DNA of 64,000 nucleotides from Nautilus pompilius. Taxonomy: Eukaryota; Mollusca; Cephalopoda; Nautilida; Nautilidae. Position 1 is the stretch's first letter. Each line of letters opens with the position of its first letter. A program made the translations under genes and the position numbers. The notes under the pieces were generated by a model that saw only the letters and a program-made list of their open reading frames with translations, did not search any database and had not been told where the DNA came from. The DNA lies in the NCBI GenBank assembly GCA_018389105.1, contig JACATO010000625.1, positions 583,492 to 647,491 on the forward strand, read 5' to 3'. Below, piece by piece: positions 26,401-41,400 of the stretch.

Positions 26401-29400
26401 AGGTAGTACTGTACTATCTTAGACACTGTGGGTTAACCCACATGATTCTGGGCCATATTAAGCCAATCACATGGTGTCTTGCATTTTGTACCAGTTTATT
26501 CCATGTGAGCATCCCCTTGTCTCACTCCAATACTAATCAGAAAATTCTAGGTTCTTTCCTTGCTGCATTCAGCACCCTGCTTGTAGGTAAGTGTACAACG
26601 CCCACTATCTCTAAAATCACCATCGCCTTTGGTTGTTTCTGTGTGTATGAAGCAACAATTCATCACTTTTGCAATGAATACAACTGACAAGAGTCATCAT
26701 TTTATCCTATCGTCAGTTGTTGTTCTTACCATCATCACAGACTTGCAGCTGAGCAAAAACATTTATAGCTTTTAAGCTTTGTCAGAGCAACAATCAACTG
26801 CAACAATGTGTGAAATACACAGTGAAACCAATAATGGGAGATAATCTGTATGGAATACATGCACCACAATAGCTACCATTTTCTATGTTGGGTAATTAAC
26901 AACATTCTTGTCCACCTGGGCAAACAAAATAATCTAATACTGCGTATTTTAGCATACATGAAACCTCAAAATAGTATCATACAATAAACAATCAAACTAA
27001 TTATTTTATTACCATCCACAGGAATCATCAAATGTAATTTTTCTGTATAGAACAGTGCAAGTCCTCTTCAATTTTCTAATAGATTTCTGTAAGAAATAGC
27101 ATGACTTGTTGTGTGGAAACAAACATTTTTCATTTAATGATGCATATGGAAGACTGTCACTTTTGTAGAGATCCTAGTAGACTGTTTTTGAGGCAAGTAA
27201 CTGGCTACCTTGTAACAATATCCACATTCTCAGGGTTTGAACTCATCCATCACCTTGCTCGTGTATGATGGAAAGACGGGGGAATCAATCTGGCCTCATC
27301 ACACATTTATTGCCAGACACTGATATTGAGAATTTTCTTAGAAAATAACTGTTTGAACACAAATTGGGCTTTGGCCAAAACAAGAAAATGGTGCTTCACT
27401 CCTTCCTCCAAACAACAACAAAGCATTAAAACTAAACATAGCATCACAAGTAAGTAAAAATAAACTTTACCTTCATCAAATTCTCAAAGGATTTCTTGGG
27501 ATCAGCTTTAGGTGGTGCTGTTCTCACATCATCAGGAATCTGCAAGAGACAGCGACTGCTCACAAGAACCTGTTGCGATCTCATCTACACAACATGAATT
27601 TAGTACCTGCTCATTACTCAAAGTAGCTAGATGAGCAGTGAATGGATTTGAAAATAAAAAGGCATTTACATGAAAATAGTTTTCATTATGCTTCTATAGA
27701 AACTAATTAACAAACAGTTCCATTACATTGTCAAAAATGTAAGGTAAAAAAAACAAAAACCCAAACTACACATCCAAATAAGGACAGACAAGTGCAGATA
27801 TCAGAATCTTTGTTTAAAATTCAATAGCTGTCACTGTTCTTATTTGCTTCTCAACCAAACAAGTTAAAAATAATGGGCTAATGTTCTGCCATTTCTTCCT
27901 ATCCATGTCTAGATGTTGACTGCACACACTACAACAGTGAGGACGATGGTGAAAACAACATTATTTTGGTGCACGAATGTCAGGTATTCTGAGTTCTGCT
28001 GTTCATTTTTCAGGTAAGCTGGCCACACTGGCCTATTGCTCTCTGAAGCAGCTGGGAGTAAACTTGGAAAAACAGAATTTTTCCTGCCTTCAAGTGAGAT
28101 CTTTGATGATTTGAATCCCCATTCTTACCTGCCACTTTTCTAAGCACTCTTTGCGAATATCTGTCTGTCTGGCTTCATAGAGTTGTCTGGAATGAGAAAA
28201 TGAGTACACTGTGACTAGAATTCCACAGCCCCCTCTTCTTTTTTTTTTTTAAAAAAAAAACCTCATTTCTCTTGTTTCTTCTACTTTGACCCCCTAATGT
28301 GGAGTAAATTGCTTGAGTGATATAGGGTCCTTTGTGGATGTCAGTGAGAGACCGATTGCTATGTAGGATGCTTTTTTTACAGACCTCCCCAGTTAAATAA
28401 AATAGCTACCATCACTGTAGTTTCTAAACTGGTTCACCCTACTACTGCTAACATCAGACAGTAGTAATTTATTCTGAGAGAGAGAGAAAAACAAGAAAAG
28501 ATAATAATCCATCCATATATTTTACTGTAAGACCATCAGAAAGACCTGAGTCTTCAAATCACAGTTTGCATCAACATCACTGGTTCATATCCACAGCAGA
28601 TGTACTGTTGTGCAGCAAAAAAACAGATGTCTATGTGGTTTTAGTTAAGTTGTTATTATTATTTCAACAACAAAAAAAAAATAATTGTGTGTTTATTGAC
28701 TGAAACTGGAGATTTAACCAAACAGTTGGCACTTTGCAAAAATTGCAAAAACAAACTAAAGTTAATAAAACAATTATAAATGCATAAGGGTAAATGTAGG
28801 CAATACTTACGTGTTCTGAGTAAAAGCCTGAATCTTTCTAAGATTAAAAACTTGTTTTACTCCCAATCTAGAATAAACAAACATCTAATACTGATAAAAG
28901 TGTTCACATCACAACAGAAAAATAGTTCTGAACAGCAATGCTTAATCATTACACTGATTAAAAAGCAGTCCATCTTTATTTACCTTTATTTGGCTATAAA
29001 GGGCCAACTTATATCTCAGAGATGTCCAGCACAAGCCATGATTTTTTTCTACTATGAAATTACCAAAATAGATTTGAAATAAATAATAAGTATGCAGGTT
29101 ATGAATTAAAAAAAATATATCAAAACTGGTAATGATTTGGTAAACTTCTTGAAAGCCTAGAATCAATTACTTTTTATTAACACTCTACATTTTCAACCCT
29201 TCAAATCTGTATTACCCAGCACAGCTTAAGCTGTGACACAGAGTACCTCCTTCCTTATCAACATGGCTCTTTGTAACAATGAATCTGTATGATGCTCCAA
29301 CCCCACATTTTGCATTTTCCATCATTGAAAGGGAGAAAGAGAAGAGTATGAAAATAATATAAAAGGAAAAGTTGAAATAGCTGGGAAGTGTAATTTATTC

Positions 29401-32400
29401 CCATTAATAATCATTGTTCAAATAATGTTAATACACTGGAACAGTTGCATGTCCTGACCATCCTTCAAAATGTTGCTTCAGATAATTTACATTAGTGAAC
29501 AACAAGAGAAAAGCAGAAATTAATATGATTTAGCTTTGCTAGCCACACTATCCTTCCAGTGTCTGCCTGTGTAAATGTCTGATGTTGAAAATGCTAAACA
29601 CGTTTAAACAAAAGAAATGTTAGCACTACTTGTTATTTCCTGACCTTCTTGACCAGAGGTTAAAGCTCTACCGTCTTACCTCTCATTTGAGTCAACGATG
29701 TAGCTGAAGAACTTTTCATCAGAGCTCAGGATGTGAAATGGGACGATTTCATTGACATCCATCTTTGATGTGGTTGTCAGGTAGTCATTCAGGACCACGT
29801 TTATTTCATGCATATATTGTCGGATTGGCTCAGTGTTGGGCCGAAGCTCCTTGCAAATAATGTACCTATGTGAACAATCAAAACAGTTACATGTGCAGCT
29901 GTACAATCTGCATAATAAAATAATAATAGTTTCTAAACGATTAAGTAATGAAATTTTAGGCATAAAGTAGTCAGTTAGTTACCTTTCAGAATTCGCAGGC
30001 CGGCTGGTGACAGGCTTGATGATGCTCACTTGTTCAAAAGCTCGGTACATTAGATAAACCAAACCCACAGAGAAAGGTGTAAAGATGTCAAATAATTTGC
30101 ATACAAAATGGCCACCTTAAAAATAACATAAAGCAACATTATAAAATGCAATTATTCCTCACATTTAATATTTAAGTTAGACAACCCTCTATATACATCA
30201 TCATTCTTTACATTACCACCTGGGGGTTAGCCTATTTAGTCAACACATTTGTAATGCAAAACACAAGACTGGAGCAATGTACAGATCACAAAGGGACATA
30301 TTAATAAAGAATTTACTCTCTGTCTGCCTCCCCCACACTCACTCTCTCTGTGCACGTTTGTCACAGCTCAATGTGTGCTGAGTGATGTAGATTTGAAAGC
30401 TAGTGAGGTGCAAGGTGGAAAACAGAGGGTTAAACAAATAGACAGAGCAAGCTTTCACCAACAGAAAAGATGGAATATTTTACATGTTTTTTTATAAATG
30501 AAGTTAATTAGCCAGAGAGAATTATCCAGTTGCTCCATGAAAAGAGTTTCTACTATGATTTAACAATGTAATTAATATTTTTAAATAATAATTTGCAGCA
30601 ATTTCAGGTACAATGCAGATTACTTACCTTCCCTAAGAATTGACAGAGCAACCAAGAACTGGCAGAGATAGAGCTGTTTTGACAAAATCTCTTGGATGTT
30701 CTCCTGGCCTCTCACAGAAAAACCCTAAAAGTAAAAAGAAATCTGCTGGGTGACATGAAAAATACAACAAGAGGTTTCCAACTTAGAAAACTGTTTTCAG
30801 TTAAATTCATTACAGGCAGCACAATCTTAAATCTTGCACAGTCAATCCTTGTTTAACAATGCCAACATATCAAACAACAATTCTGTTAACCAACCCCAAG
30901 AAAGGACTTGGTCAATATACAAAACAATGGTCAAAATCTGATGCAGTAATCTATTTTACTTAATAAGGAACAGAACAATTACAGGTATGAACATGCACAC
31001 AGACCACTAAAAATTTTTCTTCTTTTCAAATTCATTTCCAGTACAAATTTTCCCTTAATGGCCCTCACAAAAGTTCCCATGCTATAAGTAATTAACGCAA
31101 CATTTAAAAAAAAAAAATGTTTCTCAAAATTAGGACTTCTCTCAGACTAATTTCTTTTTAAGTTTTGCAAATCAAACCCAGAAAACTTATCTTCACCATC
31201 TTCCACCATACATAGATATGTCACTTAACTTCATTTCTGCCTATGCAAAAAAATGCTCTCTTTTTTCTTGTATATTCCAAAATGAATGTTATGTAAAAAT
31301 CGTAATTTTTATAACAAACAACACAGAAATTTATCTAATTAAATTATAGGTTTTTCTTTCTTTCTTCTGCATAAATAAATTCTGAATGACTCTGCTAAAT
31401 TCAGAAACATGAATACCATTAAAAAAAAAAGTGTAGTATCAAAATACTGATATAACCATAATGCTGCACACCCGTTGTACCCACATAACTTACCCCATCA
31501 GCCATAACAAAGTGAACTCCCCTGTCCCCAGTGTTTTCCAGCACAAACTTTCTGAACTCCAACTGATTTATGGTCTGGAAGATATCTCCATCACCCTCAA
31601 GGCCACCAACACCTGTTGAGGGTAACACAAATTATCAACTAAGTATAAGCATCTACAAATGAGTTGTGTGAGGTGCTAAAAGTGATTCTTTATGAACAAC
31701 CAGTTTATTTCATAGAAAGCTTACAGTCTATAGTCAAACACACCCCATGTATGAACTCTTTTGTTTTTGGAAAACATAAAACGTACACTTGTCATTTTTT
31801 CAACCTATCCACAGTTCAAAAAACGTCACTGGTGATCTTCTAAACACACAGAATGTAAAAATGTGAACTTTTTTTTTTTAAGTGGTACAACTGCATCTCT
31901 CTCTCTCTCTTTCTCTCTCCAGCCTTTGATGAAAGGTACTATGCATAAAACCATGCTTCCCATTATGGTTTGTAACAGAGTTCTAAAAATCTGATAAAGT
32001 AATCTTTAAAATATTGAATGAGATAATTAACTTTTTGCAAAGGTTTGGATTCTTGACATGCAACCAAAAAAAATAATCAAAATTTTATTGCTAATTGTAC
32101 ATATGTAGATGTTCTGGAGTAATATAAGACGATGCAGATGTTCAACTGTGCTATTTACAGAAAGTAGAGTGTGAGTTTGAGAATTAGTATTAACTAATGA
32201 AGCTATATTTGGGAGAGCTTCCCTTGTTGACATCACTGGGCTTAGGAACTGTTTATGAGTGAAATGACTGTTAATTTGTAGTAGATATTTCACAACAGAC
32301 TTTTCCAAACCCTGATGATGATAACAACGAAAAAGCAGATGAAATGTACATTCATTAGTTAGTATTGCTAAGTGAGATAGTAACGTACTTATATGGTGCC

Positions 32401-35400
32401 CCAGACATGCAATAAGTTAACCCAACCCCAGCTGATAGACTGGCATGACTCATGAAAACTCACCATAATGTGGCTCAAACATTTCACTAGGCCCAGCAAA
32501 AAATTCCTCCAGTTTGAAATCGTTGGGGCCTTTAAGGGTCAAACCAAAACCCTTGGCATCCCCTTTCCGCCTCCACAGTACATACTCACTGAACCCTCCA
32601 GGCCCAGCACAGAGGTCAGCAAAGTACAGCAGGTCATTTGTGCCAATCAAAGATTTCTGTAGGAAAATTAATTATTCATTTTCAGCATAAATATTGGTGC
32701 ACATCTTACAAGCAGTTTTCAGATCAGTGGCAAATCTGTGGGATGTTCAATAACTTGCACATTATTGTTAATGTGTTAAGCTTCAGAATGAAAAGAAATT
32801 CTAAAAATGTAAGATTAATAAAATACATTCTCCATCAAAAATTAATCTCAAAGAGGTAAAACAATATTATTTCCACTTAAGAGAGAAAATCCAGCTGCAA
32901 ATTCTTTTATATTAAGAGCACAGATGTAGAATATACAGAGGATGGACAGCTAAGATGAAGAAGCTGGTAGAGATCTAAAGTCTAAGTTACATGGATTTGT
33001 AGACTCATTCAATTTAAATACTTCCTGGTTATCTACCCACATTGTCAACTAACTACAACTATGTACTATCAAAAGTTGATAAACACTAAAAGTATACATT
33101 CTCTGCATGCAGATCTTGTAACACACTGGACATTTTGTGATCTAATAGCATGTCATGTGAATGACACAGTACACAGTCATTCTACTTTATTAGTGTATTG
33201 AGAAACCAACAGCTTGTTCAAAACTATCACAAAGATAACATCAAACTCTTACAAGAGATATCTGGGTGCAATGCTATTTTATTTGTTGACATTTTCAGTC
33301 TAAAGAAAGAGAGATCTCTTGCAATATTGTAAGTGAAATTGTAACACAATTTGTTATGAATAGTTAGGAGGCTGTGCACACTAAACCAGCTGATTTCATC
33401 TACATGTCTTCAGAGTCGTTGAATGGGAGAGAGCACAAGAAGGATAACTCACTCACTCACTCAGTCAATCAGGTGACAATCTGATTGTCAACTTTTGACA
33501 TTATGTTAAAAGAAAAAAAAGATGAGAGATTTCTAGTGGCAAGAAATGAATAATTACTTTCTTAGATGGTGCTTCTTCCATTTAAAAAACAATAACTGAA
33601 ATTCTTGTTATGACCGGCATTACTATACACTGCTGTGGTTTTTAATTAATACTTAATTGTATATAATAAAAAAAAAAACTTTAATAACACATCAGTTTCC
33701 TAGATATTTACTGTACTATTATAAAGTTTTGTATGAATATTATAGACTGAAAGCAAAACTTTACATATAATAAAGATGATTGCCAATAAGATTTGTCTAT
33801 AGAAACAAAAGCAGCAAAGGGAAACTTTTTAAAAAACGAACAGAATTAGAAAAGATTTTAATATGCCTTCACATAAAGAAATATATATATATACACATAG
33901 AAAAGTGTGTGGAAGAGAAGGCAGAGAAAGAGATATGATAGCTGATTTCTAAACAAGCATAAGGTAAGCCTAGAACAATATTTCTAACAGTACTTCAGAT
34001 CTCTATGCGGATGCTGGTGCATGAGGCTCCCACCAGAAGAATGCTCTGGCTTCAATTTTCTAAACCAAGCAGCAAAGGACAGAGTGCATGGGTTAGTCAC
34101 ATGCCTACTGCAGAAATTCCCCACTAGAAACCTTCATCTTTAGATGTTGGAAAAATCCAATGTGGACAGCTGCTGAAGAATGAGCAGAAACCATGCTGGA
34201 GAGGTAGGTATACCAAGCCAGCCCCTCTGTACTCAGGCTCTCTACTGTACCAGTCCAGTGGAGTAGGTACTGGACCAACATGCTGCCCTTTTCTAACAGT
34301 AATGGGGGTATAGAGAGATGTCAAAGTCATGGCAGACAGCAAACCAGCAAAAAAATTAGCCAAGAGAAGTGTGTGTTTAATGAAATGATCAACAGACAAG
34401 GAAAGTTAACAGTATGGATTTATTTTATGCCTGACACAATGATCCATCATGTGAACATTCTGATCAGACCTGGGCTCAGTGGGTACCCAGTCTCTCTCTC
34501 TCTCTCTAGTTTTCACCCACCTCTAACTACTAAAAACCAGTTTTATTTAAAATCCAGCATGTGTCAAGGAGTGTGGCAGTAAATTATCAGTAAGGTGGCA
34601 CTCTACTAATTATGGCACTATGGAGATGACTGATCTACATATCTAAATATAAAGGCATACCTAAAACAGGTGAAAAAATAGCTGGGCAGTCAAAGATAAG
34701 ATAGACAACAGATAAAAGACATGAAAACAAATAATAAAATTTTTTTTTTTTTTTTAATGGAGACTTCTGAAAGAATAGGAGTACAGGATAAGAAAAGATG
34801 CAGTGTCCGAAATAATAAATGAGATGCTTAGCAGAATGGAGCCATGTGGTAAAAATAACTACAACAGGCAGCTAATCTTTACTCACTCCATTTTTGTCTT
34901 TAGGTTTTGTAAACATGAAGTCCAGAACAGCATCCATATTTGCCATCTTTACTGCAGCTCTGCAAACAAATCATGAGAACAATTAATGGCTACATACAAC
35001 CAGCCTATTAGCAGAATAGAAAAAGAATTCTCTGGACTGAAAGCCTGCAATATAGAAACAATGATTAGTCCCTGTCCATGGGTTTTGTTATTGGTTCTGT
35101 GCATAGGATGCCATTATAGATGAGACAGTAAAGCAGTATAGCCGAGAAAAATATCAGACTATACAAAACTGAAAAGCCTCAAGACATTTTTATTACCATC
35201 AAATTTCACTCAACTTCCTTAATGTCAGCTTCAATAATTTACTCTGAATAAAATTACACTGCTGGTTGTAATGACTAATTAAAAAAAAAAGTTCTTAGTT
35301 TATATACAGATCTTCCTAAAAGTGTAAAAATGTTTCAAAACATCTATTTTAACATTATTCACTTTTTTAAAATTTCACAGCTTAAAGTATCATTCAATTT

Positions 35401-38400
35401 AGGGTGATGCAGTGGTCTGGTGGTTAGACTTCTCAATTACTAAGGTCATGAGGTCAAGGTTGAATCCCAGCCATGACAGACTGATCTTGTGTGTCCCCCC
35501 GCATGGTTCCTTCTCTTCTTCACTAGCCAGCTACATGGGTTTCCTCCCACATCTAAAAATTAAGGTATCTACTAGGGATTTTTCAGTAGGTGGATTTATG
35601 TAATGTGGAAGGACTGAGAGAGCCCACCATGCCAAGAACCCTTTCTCCCTAGTCTATCTTCTATCATGAATGGTAATCCAGAACTGGTGACCACTAAATT
35701 GGGGCCGGGCATGTGATGTTTATTTATTTACTGTGTTGTGAAGATCTCGTGAAAGAAAAGTCAGTTTTTACATAAATTTTAAAATGTGCAGATAAAACTG
35801 AATGCCAATTTTATTAAAACTAGTGGTTTAAAAAGTTCAAAAACTGAAACAATTGGAGAATTTAAAACTAAACCCAGCTCATTTTTACCCAAAGAATTAC
35901 CCAGATAAAGGAAACTGTAGAGAAGGGTATAAACAACTGTTGGCATAGGGGGCTCCCCTGGATTATGAATACTGAAAAAACAACCTTTGTTGGTTATACA
36001 GTAATATTTAGGTTCAAATCATTAAGTGGCACCCTCTTTGGAAGAAGATTGGCGAAGTAGTTAATAAGAAACTTGTTTTACATCCATAAATCTTTGTTGT
36101 CTAAACAGAGATGACAGAACTCTGTAAATGTATCAACAGGTTCTAACTTCATTTTAGTGAGTACATCTGCGATGGAGAGAATTTGAGCCTGTGACAACCA
36201 GCAAGAGACAGAATCAGTCGGAAATACAGCACTCACAACAACAGACTTGTCAAATAAAGTAGCTAAAATAGTAAATCTATTCTGGAGCTAAAGTTCCCTT
36301 GTTTTTGTTTTCTTTTATTAATACTGGTTGTTAATAGCAGTTTTAATATTAAAGATGACTTCAGTAATCCCCGCAGTAAATTATTAGTAACATTGAACCA
36401 AAAGAAAGATCGGAATCTGGAGAGTTAATACTTGAACCTGATGCAGGGTTTACCGTATTTTCCACATTATAAGTCAACATGGAGTATAAGTCAGACTGGC
36501 TGATTTCCCATTTTTCTTTCCTTCAGCCATAGATAAGTTGGTTTGGAGTAGAAGACGAGGCTGGATCAAATATGGTAGTTAGCCAAACTTTCAACCAGAC
36601 AAAACAATACAACAAATATTAATGAGTCATTTTGTGCATATCACTGAACTAGTGAGAGCTGATCTTCCAGATAGATGTGGTGTTAAAATAGTTTTCAACA
36701 TGCTTGTAACCATTGAGATATTTGAAGCAAACTTCAAACATTATCATCAGTTCTGGTGTTAAAAGATCAATATCTATCTATAGACACTGATTATCAGGTG
36801 ATCTTGTGTTATTTGTACTGTGTTTAATCACCTACTTTAAAAAGCCATGTGTCAGTTGTATCTGTCTTTGACGCTTTTATTTAATTTTTTTAAGGTAATA
36901 CAGCTCACTCAAATTCAGAAACTCAACTCACAATTTCAGTTTTTGATAGCAAGAGTCAATATTCAGCTCAGTTTCAAGTTGTCCAACATGGAAATCACAA
37001 CTAGGCCAACATGGAGGTCAACACACTCAGCTGTTGTCTGACCGGATAATATGGTACACATTTCCAGGAAACCATATTAAAAACTGCACACCGATGAGAG
37101 AGAGAGAGAGAGAAATGTAAAGAAACATAAAGACAGCAATCATCAGTTGTGATTTGTTTGGCCTTTAGTCTCAGCTGTAGAGTACTAAGGTCACAACATG
37201 CGACATGTTGGGTTAGCACACATTCCTCCAACTCCTCCTCAATGTTAGTCCACCCAGTCATGATTTTCCATCTTGGTTTTCCTCATAGTCCATAATGTAT
37301 CCTTTGCTCTATGCCAGTCCCTAACACATTTCTCATCTGACACCATATTTCCTGTGTTTCTGACCATATTACCATTTTCTTCAGCAAAAAATTTAACTCC
37401 CAGTTTAAAAGTTCACCTGAGCAACTTTATGGGAAGTATTCTGGGATGAGGTAAAGGAGAAGGACGGGTAGAATGTAATTAGTGAGCACATGCTTGTTAT
37501 TGACTGAATAATTTTGCATGCTTCAGTGGGCACATTGATGGTAAATTGCTCACCCAAATGGCAAGCATTCCAAACAATAATTTCTGTGGTCTGTTTCAAA
37601 TAACAATTTTACAGTTTATTTTGGAAAATAGCACACTTTGTCGTTTTAAAATATTTCATTTAAAAAAATTTTGATGAGTCTATCCGATTTTGAGTGTAAG
37701 TCAAAGTCTGGACTTAAAGGAAAAAAAAGTAGACTTATATGCTGAAAAATGCGGTACTTTCTGCATCTTATTGGCACTAACTCATCATCCCTCTGTCTCT
37801 TGAAAACTTGCCTGTTTTGAAAAAAGACTCCTCTTATGGTTTCAAACACGTTTGACTTTGTTCGCGCTCTACGCATTTCCTCTCCCTCCAGTTCATCAAA
37901 GACATTCTGAAAGAGACCAGAACTTCTGGTTAAAAATCAGAAATAAATAAAAGTGTCCGTAGTATTTTGGTGTCCACATTAACACACATCAGAAAAATGG
38001 AACTATATACCCTGATGGCAAAAATGACCTGAGTCAGGCTTAGCACCTCCCAGCATCTTTTTCCACGGTTTGACACACACACTTGACAGCATTTGGTTCT
38101 GAAGCTCGCAGCTTGCTATATCAAGCAGCAAACTGGATAACACTGATTCTTTTGAACTTTCTCTGATATTTAAACATTTTTAAGTGTCTGCATTACCCAG
38201 TTTTTCTGCCCATCTATTTACATATCTTTCTGAACTCATTTTCTTTGGCACTTTTCCTGCTTATGCTATGGATGGATTAACATTTAACCAAAACATAGCC
38301 AGATACCAGGTACAGCAAAGTTATTTCACCTAGGTTTCATTTGAACCTGTGCCATCTCCACACCATAGAACAGGTGACATCTTGTGAAGCTTTGTGCACT

Positions 38401-41400
38401 CATTCAACAAGTCAAAATCTGAAGAAAAACTCTGAAAATTGCAATAAAATTACTTTTTCCAAACCAAACAATTTTCCCATGGTAAAAAAAAGTATTTAAA
38501 ATTTCAAGTACCTTGCACTTCAGAACATTTTTCAGAATTTCGTCTGCACAGAAGAGTGTCTCATCGTCGATAGTTAGCTTTTTCTAAAAAAGAAAGAAAG
38601 AAATCAGTGCACATTAAAAAGAATGTGATCATTATAAACAATGAAATGGCAGACAGATGACTAATGTGTAAGCAAAGTGCACATCTTTAGCACCCCAACA
38701 TTCTGTTCCAATCCTTTATCACATCCAATAGTTGTAATAATTAACATTTTATGTGCAAAACAGCTTGAAAAAAAAAAGTAACACAGTAATAATCTTTAAA
38801 ATTCAATTTATTAATAATTAAGCTTTGAATAGAATCACTTCAGCATTTCAATTACTCAACAACAATAAATTTCTTTCTCCTAACTGTTTCTAATGAGTTC
38901 AGTGACTCCTTTCCATCGGTGACAGGGTAAACTAGATATACTGTATCATATTTTTCCATCAACTTAGTCTGAATAACAACATCAAATATATTTTCACCTA
39001 GTACATAACACATTACAACATCATCAGGTAAATGGCTGCTGAAAAAGGGCAGTGTTTTCTTCCACTTCCTAAAAATCCTTTCTGAACAACATATCATGTA
39101 AATTTTACTCTGAGACCTGAATGAAGCTACATCACAAATTCCATTACCTGAAAAAAGCTAACATCTAAAGTCATTAAATGATCAAACATTTTTTTTTTTA
39201 AATTGAAATTCACTAAACTTATTCGTTTGTTAGAATAACAGCAACTTTGCACATGGCTAAGAAACAATGGGGATGATAGCTTCAAGGGTCATGTGCCCAG
39301 TGCCCATGAGAAGGATTAACGTAAATCAAACGTACTGAACCAACATGCTTCCAGTCTCTCATGTCTTCAAGTTCTGGAATTTCCAGTTGACAAGACAACC
39401 ATTCAATTTCTTCATCTTTTGTGATCTGCATGAATTAAATTTTAGCCAATTTTAAAACAAGAAACATAAATAATTTTATATATTGATGAAAACAGCTTCA
39501 CAGCATATCTTTACATATTATCTAGAATCTAGAGAAATTACTAGTTCATCTACTTAAAACAGTTTTCAATCATAAGATTTTTCAGTAAATTGATGCAGAG
39601 ACTGCACAACATTCGTGTTTTACATCAGTCTTGAAAGACTGAAACTTCATCTTCGCTTCTTCACTCACCAGTAGGACATTGCACAAAAGATTATGCATAT
39701 CACTTTTTTTCTAGCTGTAAATCTATGCCAGACAATTCGTGTATTGCTATGGCGTCCATCAAGGTGAACTTGTTCAGTGTCTGATATCAGTTAGCAACTA
39801 CCCAAATTGGCTAAAGCTAAACAAAATGTCACAAAATCACACCATGAAGCCAAACTTTTCCCAATAGTAAAACAATAACTGGACATTTACTCGGACAACA
39901 TAATCAAAAAGATTTGGCTGTTTGAGATTCCTCTAGAATATCGTCAGGTTTCTCTTTTGTCGACTTCCATAACCGCCATAATGACAGCATTCTTATCAGC
40001 TATTCAACGAGATTGCAATTAAGTTTGGATTTGTTTGTGGAAAAGTCTACCCCCCCCCTCTCTCTCTGCTCATCTGTGTTTAATCAACCAGTGTTATAGT
40101 GGTGACTTATTTTTTTAAAAAATCAGCTGAAACTGGTATCCTGTTTAGTGTAATCAGTGTGTGATGCATGTAATTTTCTCAAAAGCTATTCTTGTTGCTG
40201 GAATCCAGCTGTCTCACAGGTGAGAACCATGTGGTGAGCTGTGACTATCAATCCGGCTAACCTATATGTAATGGATCTTTATCGTTGCCAGTCATCCTAA
40301 TCATACAACATGGATTAGTAACACAAAAGTCTGTTTGTCACAACATGCACAGAAAAAAACTTCCATCGACTCAAATAGGATGAAATATACAGTCAAGTTA
40401 AGGATATCTGACAATCCCTGCCTATTTATATTTCAAGCAATGTCTCTGAATTTATACAGCAAAGTGTAACAAGATTTTACAGAAAAATTACATTTATATG
40501 GTGTAATCTTATCAAATAATCATTCTCATTTAAGCATATCAGACAGAAAGAAATCTGTTCTCCACACGCTGCTTTCATTGAGTTTCTGTAGAAACCTGTC
40601 ATTTTTTTTGAAACCCCAGTTCACTGAACAATTCATGCCAATCAATAAGTGATCAGCTTTTACATTAGTCATGTGTAAATGAAGAGTGCAGCTGCATGCC
40701 GGAGATGTTGTTTTAATGTGCAAAAAGAGTGAATGATTTACAAAAATTACATCAGAAACTTTTTTACCATGTCATCCCCGTCCAATATCAGTTTGGGATT
40801 TAAACTTTTGCTTTAAATTTTAACTCACTTTGTTTATTCAGTTGGGTGAAAATTGGCAGTACATTTTTCAAATACACAAATAGATTTAAAATTTTGATGA
40901 TTTTAAGAAAGGAAAAAAATTTCCCGTTCACCCAGAATTTGTTGTACACCAGTCTTGACAGGGGAGACAACCCTGGTACATTGCCATAGTTATCTACATG
41001 AAAGCATTGCCTGTCCTGTGCCATGAGGGGCCTGGCTCTTCCAACTTTGGCAGGGAAATCTACATTTTTAGATGTGGGAGGAAATCGGAGAGTCTGAAGC
41101 CAGCCCACATGACTGGCTGGTGAAGGGGAGAAGAAACTGTACCAGGAAGGAACATAATACCAAGTCAACCCAGATCAAGAATCAAACTCAGTTCCTCAGT
41201 CCAGGCCACTGGCCACTTCACCCAGTGACAGCTAGATGTTTCAAAAATAATTAAATGAAATCATATTTTTATTTGCTTTACATGAAGTTAGTGTAATAAT
41301 ATTAAAACATCATTCTTTGTAAATTAGTCTGTTGGTTTCTTATGCAGTAGGTATTTATAGTTAAATAAACTGTTGTAAGTAAGTTATCATGATACAGCTG

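Noticed and set aside
35400..35475. Functional tRNA gene
   Set aside because: A- and B-box-like words are present, but no good cloverleaf was evident and the sequence continues as a SINE body found in other copies.
40800..41168. 122-codon minus-strand frame in a CMTR1 intron
   Set aside because: Covers a SINE copy.
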